A stretch of 10,571 bases of DNA from Lysobacterales bacterium (GCA_013213875.1 JABSSV010000192.1:1-10571), one strand, 5' to 3'. Counted from the stretch's first letter, positions 1-6,061 are shown. Notes: generated by a model from the sequence alone, not told the origin. A program made the numbers and translations.

Positions 1-8
1 ACGGTGGT

Positions 9-37
9 AAAAAACGTCGCAGCGAACCGCTTCGAGG
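9..37 (-). terminator. Putative intrinsic terminator after the DUF445 gene
   Basis: Read on the minus strand, just past the DUF445 stop codon, the sequence forms a stem TCG-A-AGCG / CGCT-G-CGA with a GTT loop (4 bp, one A·G mismatch, 3 bp). It is followed after two bases by six T residues (the A-run at 9-14 on the plus strand). This is the usual layout of a Rho-independent terminator, although the stem is short and interrupted. It would end the Mpo1-like/DUF445 transcript. Confidence 0.5.
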
Positions 38-48
38 CGCGTTAGGGA

Positions 49-1287
49 TCAGGCCGTAAACTGGGTGATGGCGTGAATCACCAGTCCCACCAGGCCACCC
101 ACCAGCGTACCGTTAATACGAATAAACTGCAGGTCGCGACCCAGCGCCAGCTCCACCCGATGACTGGTTTCATGCCCATCCCAGGTGCGTACCGTATCGC
201 TGATCAGGCTGGCGATCTGCAACCGGTTCTGATCCACCACGGCCACCATAGCATCGACCAGCCAGCGATTAATCCAGTCCTGCATGTCCGGGTCCTGCTC
301 CAGTTCCCGGGCAATCCGCTGCACGGCAGCTGCAATTTCGCGGCGCGTGCGCGAATCCGGGGCATCAAGATCTGCCGCAAGACGCTCGGCGATATCCACC
401 CACAGGCCATAGAGGTAGTCCTGCAGCTCTTCATTCTCAATCAGCTGGCGCTTCAGGCGCTCACCGGTACGGCGGTGCTCCGGTGCCGTCCGCAGCTCTT
501 CCGCCAGTTGCAACAGCCATTCATTGAAACGCTCGCGCAGTTCATGTTCCGGATCCAGACTCATCTCCAGCAGCCGCAGCTCAACGCGGTCCAGCACCTG
601 ACGCAGGATGCGATCGTCCACGAAACCAGGCACCCACCAGGGGCTTTCCTCCGCCACACGCTCGCGTAGCAGCGTCCGGTTGTCATTCAATACCACGATG
701 GCATAGCGCAGCAACTGGGTCAGCATGTCCTGATGACGCTGACCGCGCACCAGCCAGTCGATCGTATGCCCCAGGGTGCGGGCCAAATCCAGCGAGGCCA
801 GCTGCTGGCGGGTGAGCCGGGCCAGAAAACGGCGCACGCGCTGCTCATCCAGAGCCTGTAATACCCAGCGAATGCCGGCATCGACCAAAGCCGATAAACG
901 TTCCTGACCTCGATCGCTCTGCAGCCAACGCACGCCCAGTGCCGCCAGGTTGATGGATTCGAGCTTGGAACGTACCGCCGGCGGGGCGAGAAAGTGATCA
1001 GACACAAAGCGCGCCATGGCATCGCCCAGCTCGTCCTTACGCCGAGGAATAATGGCGGTGTGCGGGATGGGCAGGCCCAGGGGGTGCTTGAACAAGGCCA
1101 CCACCGCGAACCAGTCGGCCAGGGCGCCCACCATGCCGGCCTCGGCAAAGGCGTGTACCCAGCCGGCCCAGGCAGCCGGATGATTGAGCGTGGCCAGAAA
1201 CATAACCGCCATCAGCAGCAAAAGCAGCAGCGGCAGCCGCTTCATACGTGCCAGCGCTCGCCCGCGCTCCGCTTCCTGATCTGTCAC
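49..1287 (-). CDS. DUF445 family membrane protein (YjiN-like)
   Basis: Function unknown; the family is defined by sequence only and E. coli YjiN is a member. The protein has about 412 residues, close to the size of YjiN. It shows an N-terminal hydrophobic segment at about residues 18-34, the conserved block GMVGALADWFAVVALFKHP at 51-69 followed by IPHTAIIPRRKDELG, and a long charged, helical middle part. The C-terminal block GRDLQFIRINGTLVGGLVG leads into a second hydrophobic segment, so both ends probably sit in the inner membrane. The start is uncertain. GTG at 1287 is chosen because family members usually have 10-20 charged residues before the first membrane segment. GTG at 1299 and ATG at 1245 are alternatives, and none has a clear ribosome binding site. 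The gene lies 19 bases behind the stop of the Mpo1-like gene, so translation may be coupled. A longer open frame reaching 1488 overlaps that gene and is not believed. Confidence 0.85.
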   Translation of the reverse strand: MTDQEAERGRALARMKRLPLLLLLLMAVMFLATLNHPAAWAGWVHAFAEAGMVGALADWFAVVALFKHPLGLPIPHTAIIPRRKDELGDAMARFVSDHFLAPPAVRSKLESINLAALGVRWLQSDRGQERLSALVDAGIRWVLQALDEQRVRRFLARLTRQQLASLDLARTLGHTIDWLVRGQRHQDMLTQLLRYAIVVLNDNRTLLRERVAEESPWWVPGFVDDRILRQVLDRVELRLLEMSLDPEHELRERFNEWLLQLAEELRTAPEHRRTGERLKRQLIENEELQDYLYGLWVDIAERLAADLDAPDSRTRREIAAAVQRIARELEQDPDMQDWINRWLVDAMVAVVDQNRLQIASLISDTVRTWDGHETSHRVELALGRDLQFIRINGTLVGGLVGLVIHAITQFTA

Positions 1288-1306
1288 GGCGCGATTCACT
1301 GCGTCA

Positions 1307-1612
1307 TCAGAAGGGAATGCGCCCCAGCAGCATGTCACGCCACATAACCCAGTCGCCGGCAAAGCTGTAGAAGGGGTGACGGAAAGTGGCGGGGCGGTTC
1401 TTCTCAAAAAAGAAGTGACCCAGCCAGGCAAACGCATAGCCGCACAAGAGCGCCAGCAACAGGCCCCAGCCCCAGCCGGTGAAAGCACTGAACAATATCA
1501 CCAGCAGAGCGAGCGAGGTGCCGACAAAGTGCAGGCGGCGGCAGGTCCGGTTCTGATGCTCCTGCAGGTAATAGGGATAAAAACTGCTGAAGCTGCTAAA
1601 GCGCTGGCTCAC
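1307..1612 (-). CDS. Mpo1-like (DUF962) small membrane protein
   Basis: A 101-residue protein of the DUF962/Mpo1 family. Yeast Mpo1 is an Fe(II)-dependent dioxygenase that shortens 2-hydroxy fatty acids in alpha-oxidation; bacterial members are mostly untested. Visible features are the N-terminal motif FYPYYLQEHQNRTCRRLHFVG with H19 and H28, two hydrophobic segments (about 30-42 and 47-63), then GHFFFEKNRPATFRHP with H66 and H79. These four histidines are candidate metal ligands by analogy with the family. The start is GTG, supported by a strong GGGAGG five bases upstream (1618-1623 on the plus strand). It is the first gene of a probable two-gene unit with the DUF445 gene. A hydroxy-fatty-acid oxygenase role is inferred from the family, not shown here. 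Confidence 0.85.
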   Translation of the reverse strand: MSQRFSSFSSFYPYYLQEHQNRTCRRLHFVGTSLALLVILFSAFTGWGWGLLLALLCGYAFAWLGHFFFEKNRPATFRHPFYSFAGDWVMWRDMLLGRIPF

Positions 1613-1617
1613 ACGGG

Positions 1618-1623
1618 CCTCCC
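1618..1623 (-). promoter_or_regulatory. Ribosome binding site fixing the GTG start of the Mpo1-like gene
   Basis: On the minus strand GGGAGG lies five bases before GTG at 1612-1610. There is no ATG near the expected N-terminus, and the family motif begins about ten residues in, so this site decides the start. Confidence 0.7.
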
Positions 1624-1733
1624 GGACGATGTTTCAGGCCCATGATGGAGAGCAGGATCAGAAGGGTCAAGCCATGGGCATTGAGACGCGCTGGCTGGCG
1701 CTCGGGATCGCGGTGCCCAGCGCCTGAAATTGC

Positions 1734-1762
1734 TTGACGCGGAGCGGTCAAATGATTAGATT
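1734..1762 (+). promoter_or_regulatory. Sigma-70-type promoter of tRNA-Val
   Basis: TTGACG (1734-1739) and TAGATT (1757-1762) are separated by 17 bases and lie immediately upstream of the tRNA. A GC-rich stretch TGCGCCCCC follows the -10 box, as expected of stable-RNA promoters under stringent control. The -35 matches the consensus at 5 of 6 positions and the -10 at 4 of 6. Confidence 0.65.
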
Positions 1763-1777
1763 ATGCGCCCCCTCGGA

Positions 1778-1853
1778 GGGCGATTAGCTCAGTTGGGAGA
1801 GCGCTGCAGTCACATTGCAGAGGTCACTGGTTCGAGCCCAGTATCGCCCACCA
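1778..1853 (+). tRNA. tRNA-Val (anticodon CAC)
   Basis: A complete 76-base cloverleaf. The acceptor stem GGGCGAT pairs with ATCGCCC, followed by discriminator A and an encoded CCA. The D-arm is GCTC/GAGC, the anticodon stem CTGCA/TGCAG with loop GTCACAT, and the T-arm ACTGG/CCAGT with loop TTCGAGC. The anticodon CAC reads the valine codon GUG. Loop position 32 is G, where a pyrimidine is usual; everything else is canonical. The gene stands alone between oppositely oriented protein genes with its own promoter. Confidence 0.95.
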
Positions 1854-1910
1854 TTCAAAGGCCAGCCAAATAATCTGCTGTAGCGGCGGCAGGCCCGCAG
1901 CCGACGATTC

Positions 1911-2585
1911 CTATGGACTTAGCCGGCGCAGACCAAATACGGCCAGCAGACCCGCCAATAGCAAGAGAAACGGCGCCGGTAAAACCGGGACCGGAGGTGG
2001 CTTGCCGGAAAACTCCACATCGTCCATGCCGAAGACGTCGTTCTCCACACGCACCAGCCAGATAGAGTCAAAGGCCTCCCCTGCGCCAGCCACACAACCA
2101 TAAAACCGGTTCGAAAACCCGCCGCTTCCATTGGGTGGCCGACTGGGTGGCGCCAGGGTTGCTACCACGACATCTCCCAAGCGCAACTGAAAACGGGTTT
2201 GTTCTCCCGTATCTTGTAAGGCGACGAACTGCGCACCGAAAGCGCTGACCGGTTCTGGCAATAGAATGCGGGCATTGGTCTCCATATCCTGCTGGCCAGT
2301 GAAGAAAAAGACATTGGTGGTACCGTTAACGTCTGACTCGTCATCCCTGATGGTGGCATCGATGAAATTATCTCCGCCATCAGCGACCAGCGTCAGTCCA
2401 CTTGGCAATGTGACCGGATCTGGAAAAAAATCCGTATTAACACGGACGGAATTAAAGTCTTCCTGCGTGGTAAAGCCCGCAGCTGCCTGAAAAGCATCGC
2501 GATTCTGGTATTCCTTGACGGCTGCCATGGTGGTTAAAGGCGTGGTCAGAAAAAGTAAAAACCCAAACATCCATCTTTGGCACAT
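1911..2585 (-). CDS. Secreted protein of unknown function with PEP-CTERM-like C-terminal anchor
   Basis: A 224-residue protein whose function I do not recognise. The N-terminus is a signal peptide (hydrophobic MFGFLLFLTT core, likely cleavage after M20-A21). The mature part opens with a YQNRDAFQAAAGF stretch, is rich in D, N, G and F, and looks like a beta-sandwich. Similar openings occur in PEP-CTERM exported proteins. The C-terminus has the three-part layout of a sorting signal: a proline-rich PPPVPVLPAP (196-205), a hydrophobic helix LLLLAGLLAVFG, and the basic end LRRLSP. This resembles PEP-CTERM variants of the VPLPAP kind, processed by exosortase/archaeosortase-type enzymes, rather than the classical VPEP form. 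The start ATG at 2585 has AAGGAA seven bases upstream. The same frame stays open to 2654, but that would place 23 polar residues before the signal peptide. Confidence 0.75.
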   Translation of the reverse strand: MCQRWMFGFLLFLTTPLTTMAAVKEYQNRDAFQAAAGFTTQEDFNSVRVNTDFFPDPVTLPSGLTLVADGGDNFIDATIRDDESDVNGTTNVFFFTGQQDMETNARILLPEPVSAFGAQFVALQDTGEQTRFQLRLGDVVVATLAPPSRPPNGSGGFSNRFYGCVAGAGEAFDSIWLVRVENDVFGMDDVEFSGKPPPVPVLPAPFLLLLAGLLAVFGLRRLSP

Positions 2586-2592
2586 GTGCGTG

Positions 2593-2598
2593 TTCCTT
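2593..2598 (-). promoter_or_regulatory. Ribosome binding site of the PEP-CTERM-like gene
   Basis: AAGGAA on the minus strand, seven bases before the ATG at 2585. It selects this start over the upstream in-frame ATG at 2654 and places the signal peptide at the true N-terminus. Confidence 0.65.
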
Positions 2599-2669
2599 AG
2601 TATCGATCTTGTCTTTATGGCTTTTCTTGGCAGCCGAGGGTCGTATCCCGGCATGATAAAGCAGTTATC

Positions 2670-2704
2670 TAACGCTACGCCAGCACACGCGACGCGTGGC
2701 GTTA
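2670..2704. repeat. Nested inverted repeats in the divergent intergenic region
   Basis: TAACGC (2670-2675) is matched by its reverse complement GCGTTA (2699-2704). Inside lies CACGCG-A-CGCGTG (2686-2698), a perfect 6-bp inverted repeat around a single central base. The element sits between the divergent PEP-CTERM-like and FMN reductase-family genes. An operator or a hairpin is possible; I cannot decide which from the sequence alone. Confidence 0.4.
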
Positions 2705-2853
2705 ATAAGTGTAAAACCGCGATGCAAAGGTTGACCGGGGAGCGCAGCTCAACGCCTCACCCCTTTGCTTAGGTTGAATGAAATGGCGCCCCTCGTTGCA
2801 CTGGGAAAGCGCATGGGGCAGCCTACCGGTGCTAGCCATGCGGGAGTGTGACC

Positions 2854-3513
2854 ATGAAGTTCTTACTGTTTCTCGGATCTGTGCGGGACAGCAGCCCGCC
2901 GCGGCCGCGGCGCATCGGCGAGCGGGTTGCGCGCGCCCTGCAAGCTGCTTTTGCGAAGGCTTTTGACGATCACGATCTGCAGCTGGTGGACGCGCTGGAC
3001 TACCCGCTCGATGCGGTTTTTAAGCCCCATTTTGCCTACGCCAAAGACCGTGCACCGGAGCCGCTTGAGCAGCTGTCCCAGGCGATTCAGGAGGCCGACG
3101 GCTACATCATGCTCAGCCCTGAGTACAACCATGCCATGAGTCCGGCCCTGGCCCACCTACTCAATCATTTCGGCAGCTCCCTGTTTGCCTACAAGCCCAG
3201 CGCCATCGCGACCTACTCGGCCGGCCAGTGGGGTGGCATGCGTGCCGCGGTGGGCTTGCGTGGCTTTCTCAGTGAACTGGGTTGCCTGCCGGTCTCGGCC
3301 ATGATCCATATCCCGCGCGCCGCCCAGGCCTTGGATGAGACGGGGCAGTTTCAGGATGACCCGCAGCGCTGGCAGGGCTATTTGGAACGCACACTGCTGC
3401 AACTGCTGTGGTGGGCCGATGCAACCCGGCAGCAGCGCCAGCGTATGGACCCGGAAGCATTGATCGGCAGCTTTCGCCGCGACCCGGCCGAGCGCAACGC
3501 GCCGGGAGGCTAA
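2854..3513 (+). CDS. NADPH-dependent FMN reductase family flavoprotein
   Basis: A cytosolic flavodoxin-fold oxidoreductase of 219 residues (FMN_red family), expected to bind FMN and reduce quinones, azo compounds, chromate or flavin using NAD(P)H; the true substrate cannot be told. The N-terminal beta strand and phosphate loop read MKFLLFLGSVRDSSPPRPRR (1-20). The family signature SPEYNHAMSPALAHLLNH lies at 88-105, and the second flavin-contact loop YSAGQWGGMRAAVGLR at 121-136. The C-terminal 40 residues are charged and not conserved in type. The start ATG at 2854 has GGGAG seven bases upstream; the in-frame GTG at 2848 overlaps that site and is less likely. The TAA stop overlaps the stop of the convergent methyltransferase gene by four bases. 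Confidence 0.88.
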   Translation: MKFLLFLGSVRDSSPPRPRRIGERVARALQAAFAKAFDDHDLQLVDALDYPLDAVFKPHFAYAKDRAPEPLEQLSQAIQEADGYIMLSPEYNHAMSPALAHLLNHFGSSLFAYKPSAIATYSAGQWGGMRAAVGLRGFLSELGCLPVSAMIHIPRAAQALDETGQFQDDPQRWQGYLERTLLQLLWWADATRQQRQRMDPEALIGSFRRDPAERNAPGG

Positions 3514-4232
3514 GGGCCGGACGACTGAAGCTGGCAGCGCAGTCGCCATAGATCATGGCCGCTGGCCGCGTATTTCTCTTCAAAGGGCGTCAGCGGCTGG
3601 CCGGCAGGCAGTAAGGTCTGCATTGGCTCCGGTGCCTGTCCCAGCCGTTCTAGCGCCCGGGCAAACTCCAGCACATAGATCTGCCAGTTGCTGCGCAGCT
3701 CCAACCGGCCGCCGAGCGCCAGCAAGGTGCCGAACACCGGGTGCGCATGCCAGCGGCGCTGTAAATGCGCGGGTTTGGGCCAGGGATTGGGATAGAGTAG
3801 ATAGTGATGCTGTAGCGGCCAATCGGCCGCCCGTGCGTGACGCCAGATGGTGGCCAGTTCGGCCCGCACCCACAGCACGCGCCCGCTGGCCCGCGGCTGC
3901 TCATGAGCACCCACGCGACGCAGGCGGGCGGCGGATTGATCAATGCCAATAATCAGGGCATCGGGGTGCCGGGCCGCGAGCCGCTGCGTGCTGAGGCCGG
4001 TCCCACAGCCGCTGTCCAGCACCAAAGCTTGCGTGCACCCCTGCTGACTGCGCCATTGTTCAAGCTGCGCGAAGGCCTGTTCGCTGGGTCCGTGTAGCGG
4101 CGCCTGCCAGAGTCGCTCCCGATGCCGCTGCAGCACCGTGTCCAGCCGCTGGTGCACACCGGTCGGGGAGGAGAAAACGGGGCGCGAATTGCCGCCGCCT
4201 GTCGGCGCAGCGACCGGTTCTGACTCGGACAC
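3510..4232 (-). CDS. TrmB-like SAM-dependent methyltransferase (divergent paralogue)
   Basis: A 240-residue protein related to tRNA (guanine-46-N7)-methyltransferase TrmB. Three blocks show this. The SAM-binding motif I is LDSGCGTGLS at 72-81 with an acidic strand end GIDQS at 96-100. The TrmB signature is YLLYPNPWPKPAHLQRRW at 144-161. The C-terminal block TPFEEKYAASGHDLWRL (215-231) matches the T-x-FE...GH ending of TrmB. It differs from true TrmB, where motif I is usually of the EIGFGxG type, so a different or altered RNA substrate is possible. The start GTG at 4232 is fixed by GGGAGGTG at 4238-4245 on the plus strand. The first 25 residues are low in structure. The gene is divergent from metX with an 84-base spacer. 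Confidence 0.82.
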   Translation of the reverse strand: MSESEPVAAPTGGGNSRPVFSSPTGVHQRLDTVLQRHRERLWQAPLHGPSEQAFAQLEQWRSQQGCTQALVLDSGCGTGLSTQRLAARHPDALIIGIDQSAARLRRVGAHEQPRASGRVLWVRAELATIWRHARAADWPLQHHYLLYPNPWPKPAHLQRRWHAHPVFGTLLALGGRLELRSNWQIYVLEFARALERLGQAPEPMQTLLPAGQPLTPFEEKYAASGHDLWRLRCQLQSSGP

Positions 4233-4237
4233 CGAGA

Positions 4238-4245
4238 CACCTCCC
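4238..4245 (-). promoter_or_regulatory. Strong ribosome binding site of the TrmB-like gene
   Basis: GGGAGGTG on the minus strand, about six bases before the GTG start at 4232. It supports the GTG codon as the true start. Confidence 0.7.
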
Positions 4246-4316
4246 TGCTGGCCGCGTTAAAATGGCGCCATAATAATGCGCCGTCACCGGCCCCGCACCA
4301 GCAACGGACCCAGTTC

Positions 4317-5432
4317 ATGTCTGCAGCCACGAGAATACTGCATAGCCAGCAGCCCTTCACATTCGCCCGCGGTGGGCAACTGCCTGCGCTGGAACTGGCC
4401 TATGAATGCTGGGGTGAACTGAATGCTGCGCGCAGCAATGCGATCCTGATTTTTACCGGCCTGTCACCGGATGCACATGCCGCATCCAGCCCGGAGAACC
4501 CGGAGCCCGGCTGGTGGGAGTTCATGCTCGGCCCTGGCAAACCCCTCGACAGCGAGCGCTTCTTTGTCATCTGCGTGAATTCCCTGGGCAGTTGCAAAGG
4601 CAGCACCGGGCCCGCCAGCCTGGATCCCGCCACGGGCCAGCCCTACCGACTGCGCTTCCCCGAACTGAGTCTGGAAGATATTGCCGCGGCCACGCAGCGC
4701 GCGGTGAGTGCTCTGGGGATTGAGCAGCTATTCGCCGTGGTCGGTCCCAGCATGGGGGGTATGACGACACTGGCCTGGCTGCAGCAAAATCCCGCTGGCG
4801 CACGGCACATGATCAGCATCTCCAGCGCCGCTCATGCGGAGCCTTTCAGCATCGCAATCCGGTCCCTGCAACGGGAAATGATCGTCAGCGATCCGGCCTG
4901 GCAGGACGGTGCCTACAGCGATGCTCAATGGCCCGAACACGGCATGCGCATGGCCCGCAAGCTGGGCATGATCTCCTACCGTTCCGCCGGCGAGTGGCGC
5001 GAGCGTTTCGGACGCGCACCGCAGGCGCACTACGCGCCAAGACTGTTTGGCATGAATTTCGCGGTCGAGTCCTATCTGGAAGCCGCCGCGGAGCGCTTTA
5101 TCGGCGCCTTTGATCCCTGCTGCTATCTCTATCTTTCGCGTGCCATGGACCGCTTCGATGCCGCCGCCGGGCAGGCATCGCTGAGTACCGCCCTGGCCCC
5201 CGTGCGGCTCGAATCAGCGCTCATACTCGGCGTCGATAGCGATGTGCTGTTCCCCGCGCATCAGCAGCAGGCAATTCACCATGCGCTGCAGGCGCAAGGC
5301 GTGAACAGCCAGCTGCAGGTGCTGTCCTCGGTGCAGGGACACGACGCTTTTCTGGTAGACTCGGAGACCTTCGCACATGCCGTGAGCGACTACCTGCAGA
5401 ACCTGACGCCACAGGAGCTACCGCAAAAATGA
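4317..5432 (+). CDS. metX: MetX-family homoserine/serine O-acyltransferase, probably succinyl type
   Basis: An alpha/beta-hydrolase acyltransferase of 371 residues, the usual MetX length. It transfers an acyl group from acyl-CoA to the hydroxyl of homoserine (methionine route) or serine (cysteine route). The nucleophile is S145 in GPSMGG. The rest of the triad is likely D309 (GVDSDVLFP) and H342 (GHDAF). The segment TGLSPDAHAASS (47-58) and the motif NSLGSCKGSTGPAS (88-101) differ from classical acetyltransferases. From memory they resemble the subgroup that Bastard and co-workers assigned to serine or homoserine O-succinyltransferases, as in Xanthomonas-type genes. No strong ribosome binding site precedes the ATG at 4317; AACGGAC lies about ten bases upstream. 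The stop overlaps the start of the dioxygenase gene, so the two are co-translated. The family is certain; the substrate is inferred. Confidence 0.9.
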   Translation: MSAATRILHSQQPFTFARGGQLPALELAYECWGELNAARSNAILIFTGLSPDAHAASSPENPEPGWWEFMLGPGKPLDSERFFVICVNSLGSCKGSTGPASLDPATGQPYRLRFPELSLEDIAAATQRAVSALGIEQLFAVVGPSMGGMTTLAWLQQNPAGARHMISISSAAHAEPFSIAIRSLQREMIVSDPAWQDGAYSDAQWPEHGMRMARKLGMISYRSAGEWRERFGRAPQAHYAPRLFGMNFAVESYLEAAAERFIGAFDPCCYLYLSRAMDRFDAAAGQASLSTALAPVRLESALILGVDSDVLFPAHQQQAIHHALQAQGVNSQLQVLSSVQGHDAFLVDSETFAHAVSDYLQNLTPQELPQK

Positions 5433-6004
5433 GCCTTGACTTCCAGGGCAAAGACCGCCTCATTGAGCGCATTGATCGCGCCATCGACGGCGAGTGTCCC
5501 TTTGAGATCACCACCTGCCTGCGCCATGCGCTGGTGGAGTGTATCGCCGATCCGGCCATTCGGCTGCCTGAGGAGGTCTTTGCCGTACTCCCCGGGCACT
5601 ACGCCCGCCGCGCGCTGTTTACCCATCCGACCCGGGGCTACAGCATGATCGCCATGACCTGGGGGCCAGGCCAGGGTACGCCCATCCATGATCACGATGG
5701 CATGTGGTGCGTGGAGGGCGTTTGGTCCGGCTGCATCGAGGTGGTGAGCTATCAGCTGCTGGAGCAGCAGGGCCAGCGCTATCGATTTCAGGATGTGGGA
5801 ACCATCATGGCTGGCTGCGGCAGTGCCGGCAGCCTCATACCCCCGCATGAATACCACACGATCGCCAACCCCAGCAGCACGCAGACCGCCGTGTCCGTGC
5901 ACATCTACCAGCACGCCATGGAAAGCTGCAATCTGTTTGAAGCAGAAGGCGATGCGGGCTGGTACCGCAAGGAAGCCAAGCAGCTCGCCCTGGACGCAGC
6001 CTGA
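5429..6004 (+). CDS. Cysteine dioxygenase family protein (thiol dioxygenase)
   Basis: A cupin-fold, non-heme iron thiol dioxygenase of 191 residues, expected to oxidise a small thiol (cysteine or 3-mercaptopropionate) to its sulfinic acid in the cytosol. The three-histidine iron site is visible: H87 and H89 in TPIHDHDGMWC and H143 in PPHEYHTIANP. Y58 and R60 (GHYARRA) fall at the positions of the substrate-binding Tyr58/Arg60 of mammalian cysteine dioxygenase, and Y160 (SVHIYQ) fits its Tyr157. C94 lies seven residues after the first iron histidine, like Cys93 of the mammalian enzyme. The ATG overlaps the metX stop (ATGA), with AGGAG 11 bases upstream, so it is translationally coupled to metX. 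This pairing suggests a sulfur amino acid role. The exact thiol is unknown. Confidence 0.87.
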   Translation: MSLDFQGKDRLIERIDRAIDGECPFEITTCLRHALVECIADPAIRLPEEVFAVLPGHYARRALFTHPTRGYSMIAMTWGPGQGTPIHDHDGMWCVEGVWSGCIEVVSYQLLEQQGQRYRFQDVGTIMAGCGSAGSLIPPHEYHTIANPSSTQTAVSVHIYQHAMESCNLFEAEGDAGWYRKEAKQLALDAA

Positions 6005-6018
6005 GCCGACTTTTGCGC

Positions 6019-6037
6019 TGGCCACCCGCGGTGGCCA
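6019..6037 (+). repeat. Perfect hairpin between the dioxygenase gene and tRNA-Leu
   Basis: TGGCCAC-CCGCG-GTGGCCA is a perfect 7-bp inverted repeat with a five-base loop, starting 15 bases after the dioxygenase stop. It lacks a clear T-run (TCGTTAT follows), so it is at best a weak terminator. Its left arm coincides with the likely -35 region of the tRNA-Leu promoter. Confidence 0.5.
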
Positions 6038-6047
6038 TCGTTATACT
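6019..6047 (+). promoter_or_regulatory. Putative promoter of tRNA-Leu
   Basis: TATACT at 6042-6047 is a good -10 box, 14 bases upstream of the tRNA 5' end. A weak -35 TGGCCA (6019-6024) stands at 17-base spacing. The following TGCGCCCC matches the sequence after the -10 box of the tRNA-Val promoter. Confidence 0.5.
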
Positions 6048-6061
6048 GTGCGCCCCTCCGG

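Noticed and set aside
73..669. Long plus-strand open frame opposite the DUF445 gene
   Set aside because: Its sequence is the complement of a well-supported DUF445 coding region and lacks a protein-like pattern.
1288..1488. N-terminal extension of the DUF445 gene to 1488
   Set aside because: It would overlap most of the Mpo1-like gene, which has a strong ribosome binding site and family motifs, and the added residues are Cys/Trp-rich and unlike the family.
1620..1777. Open minus-strand frame of about 50 codons upstream of the Mpo1-like gene with a hydrophobic stretch (LTLLILLSIMGL)
   Set aside because: There is no ATG or GTG at its beginning and no ribosome binding site, and it overlaps the tRNA-Val promoter. 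A decayed gene cannot be excluded but is not supported.
4233..4316. SAM-responsive riboswitch or other leader before metX
   Set aside because: The spacer is only 84 bases and shows no recognisable SAM riboswitch core; TAAAAT and CATAAT could be -10 boxes but lack convincing -35 partners.
5390..6025. Long minus-strand open frame opposite the dioxygenase gene
   Set aside because: Complement of a gene with clear cupin motifs; typical GC-rich shadow frame.
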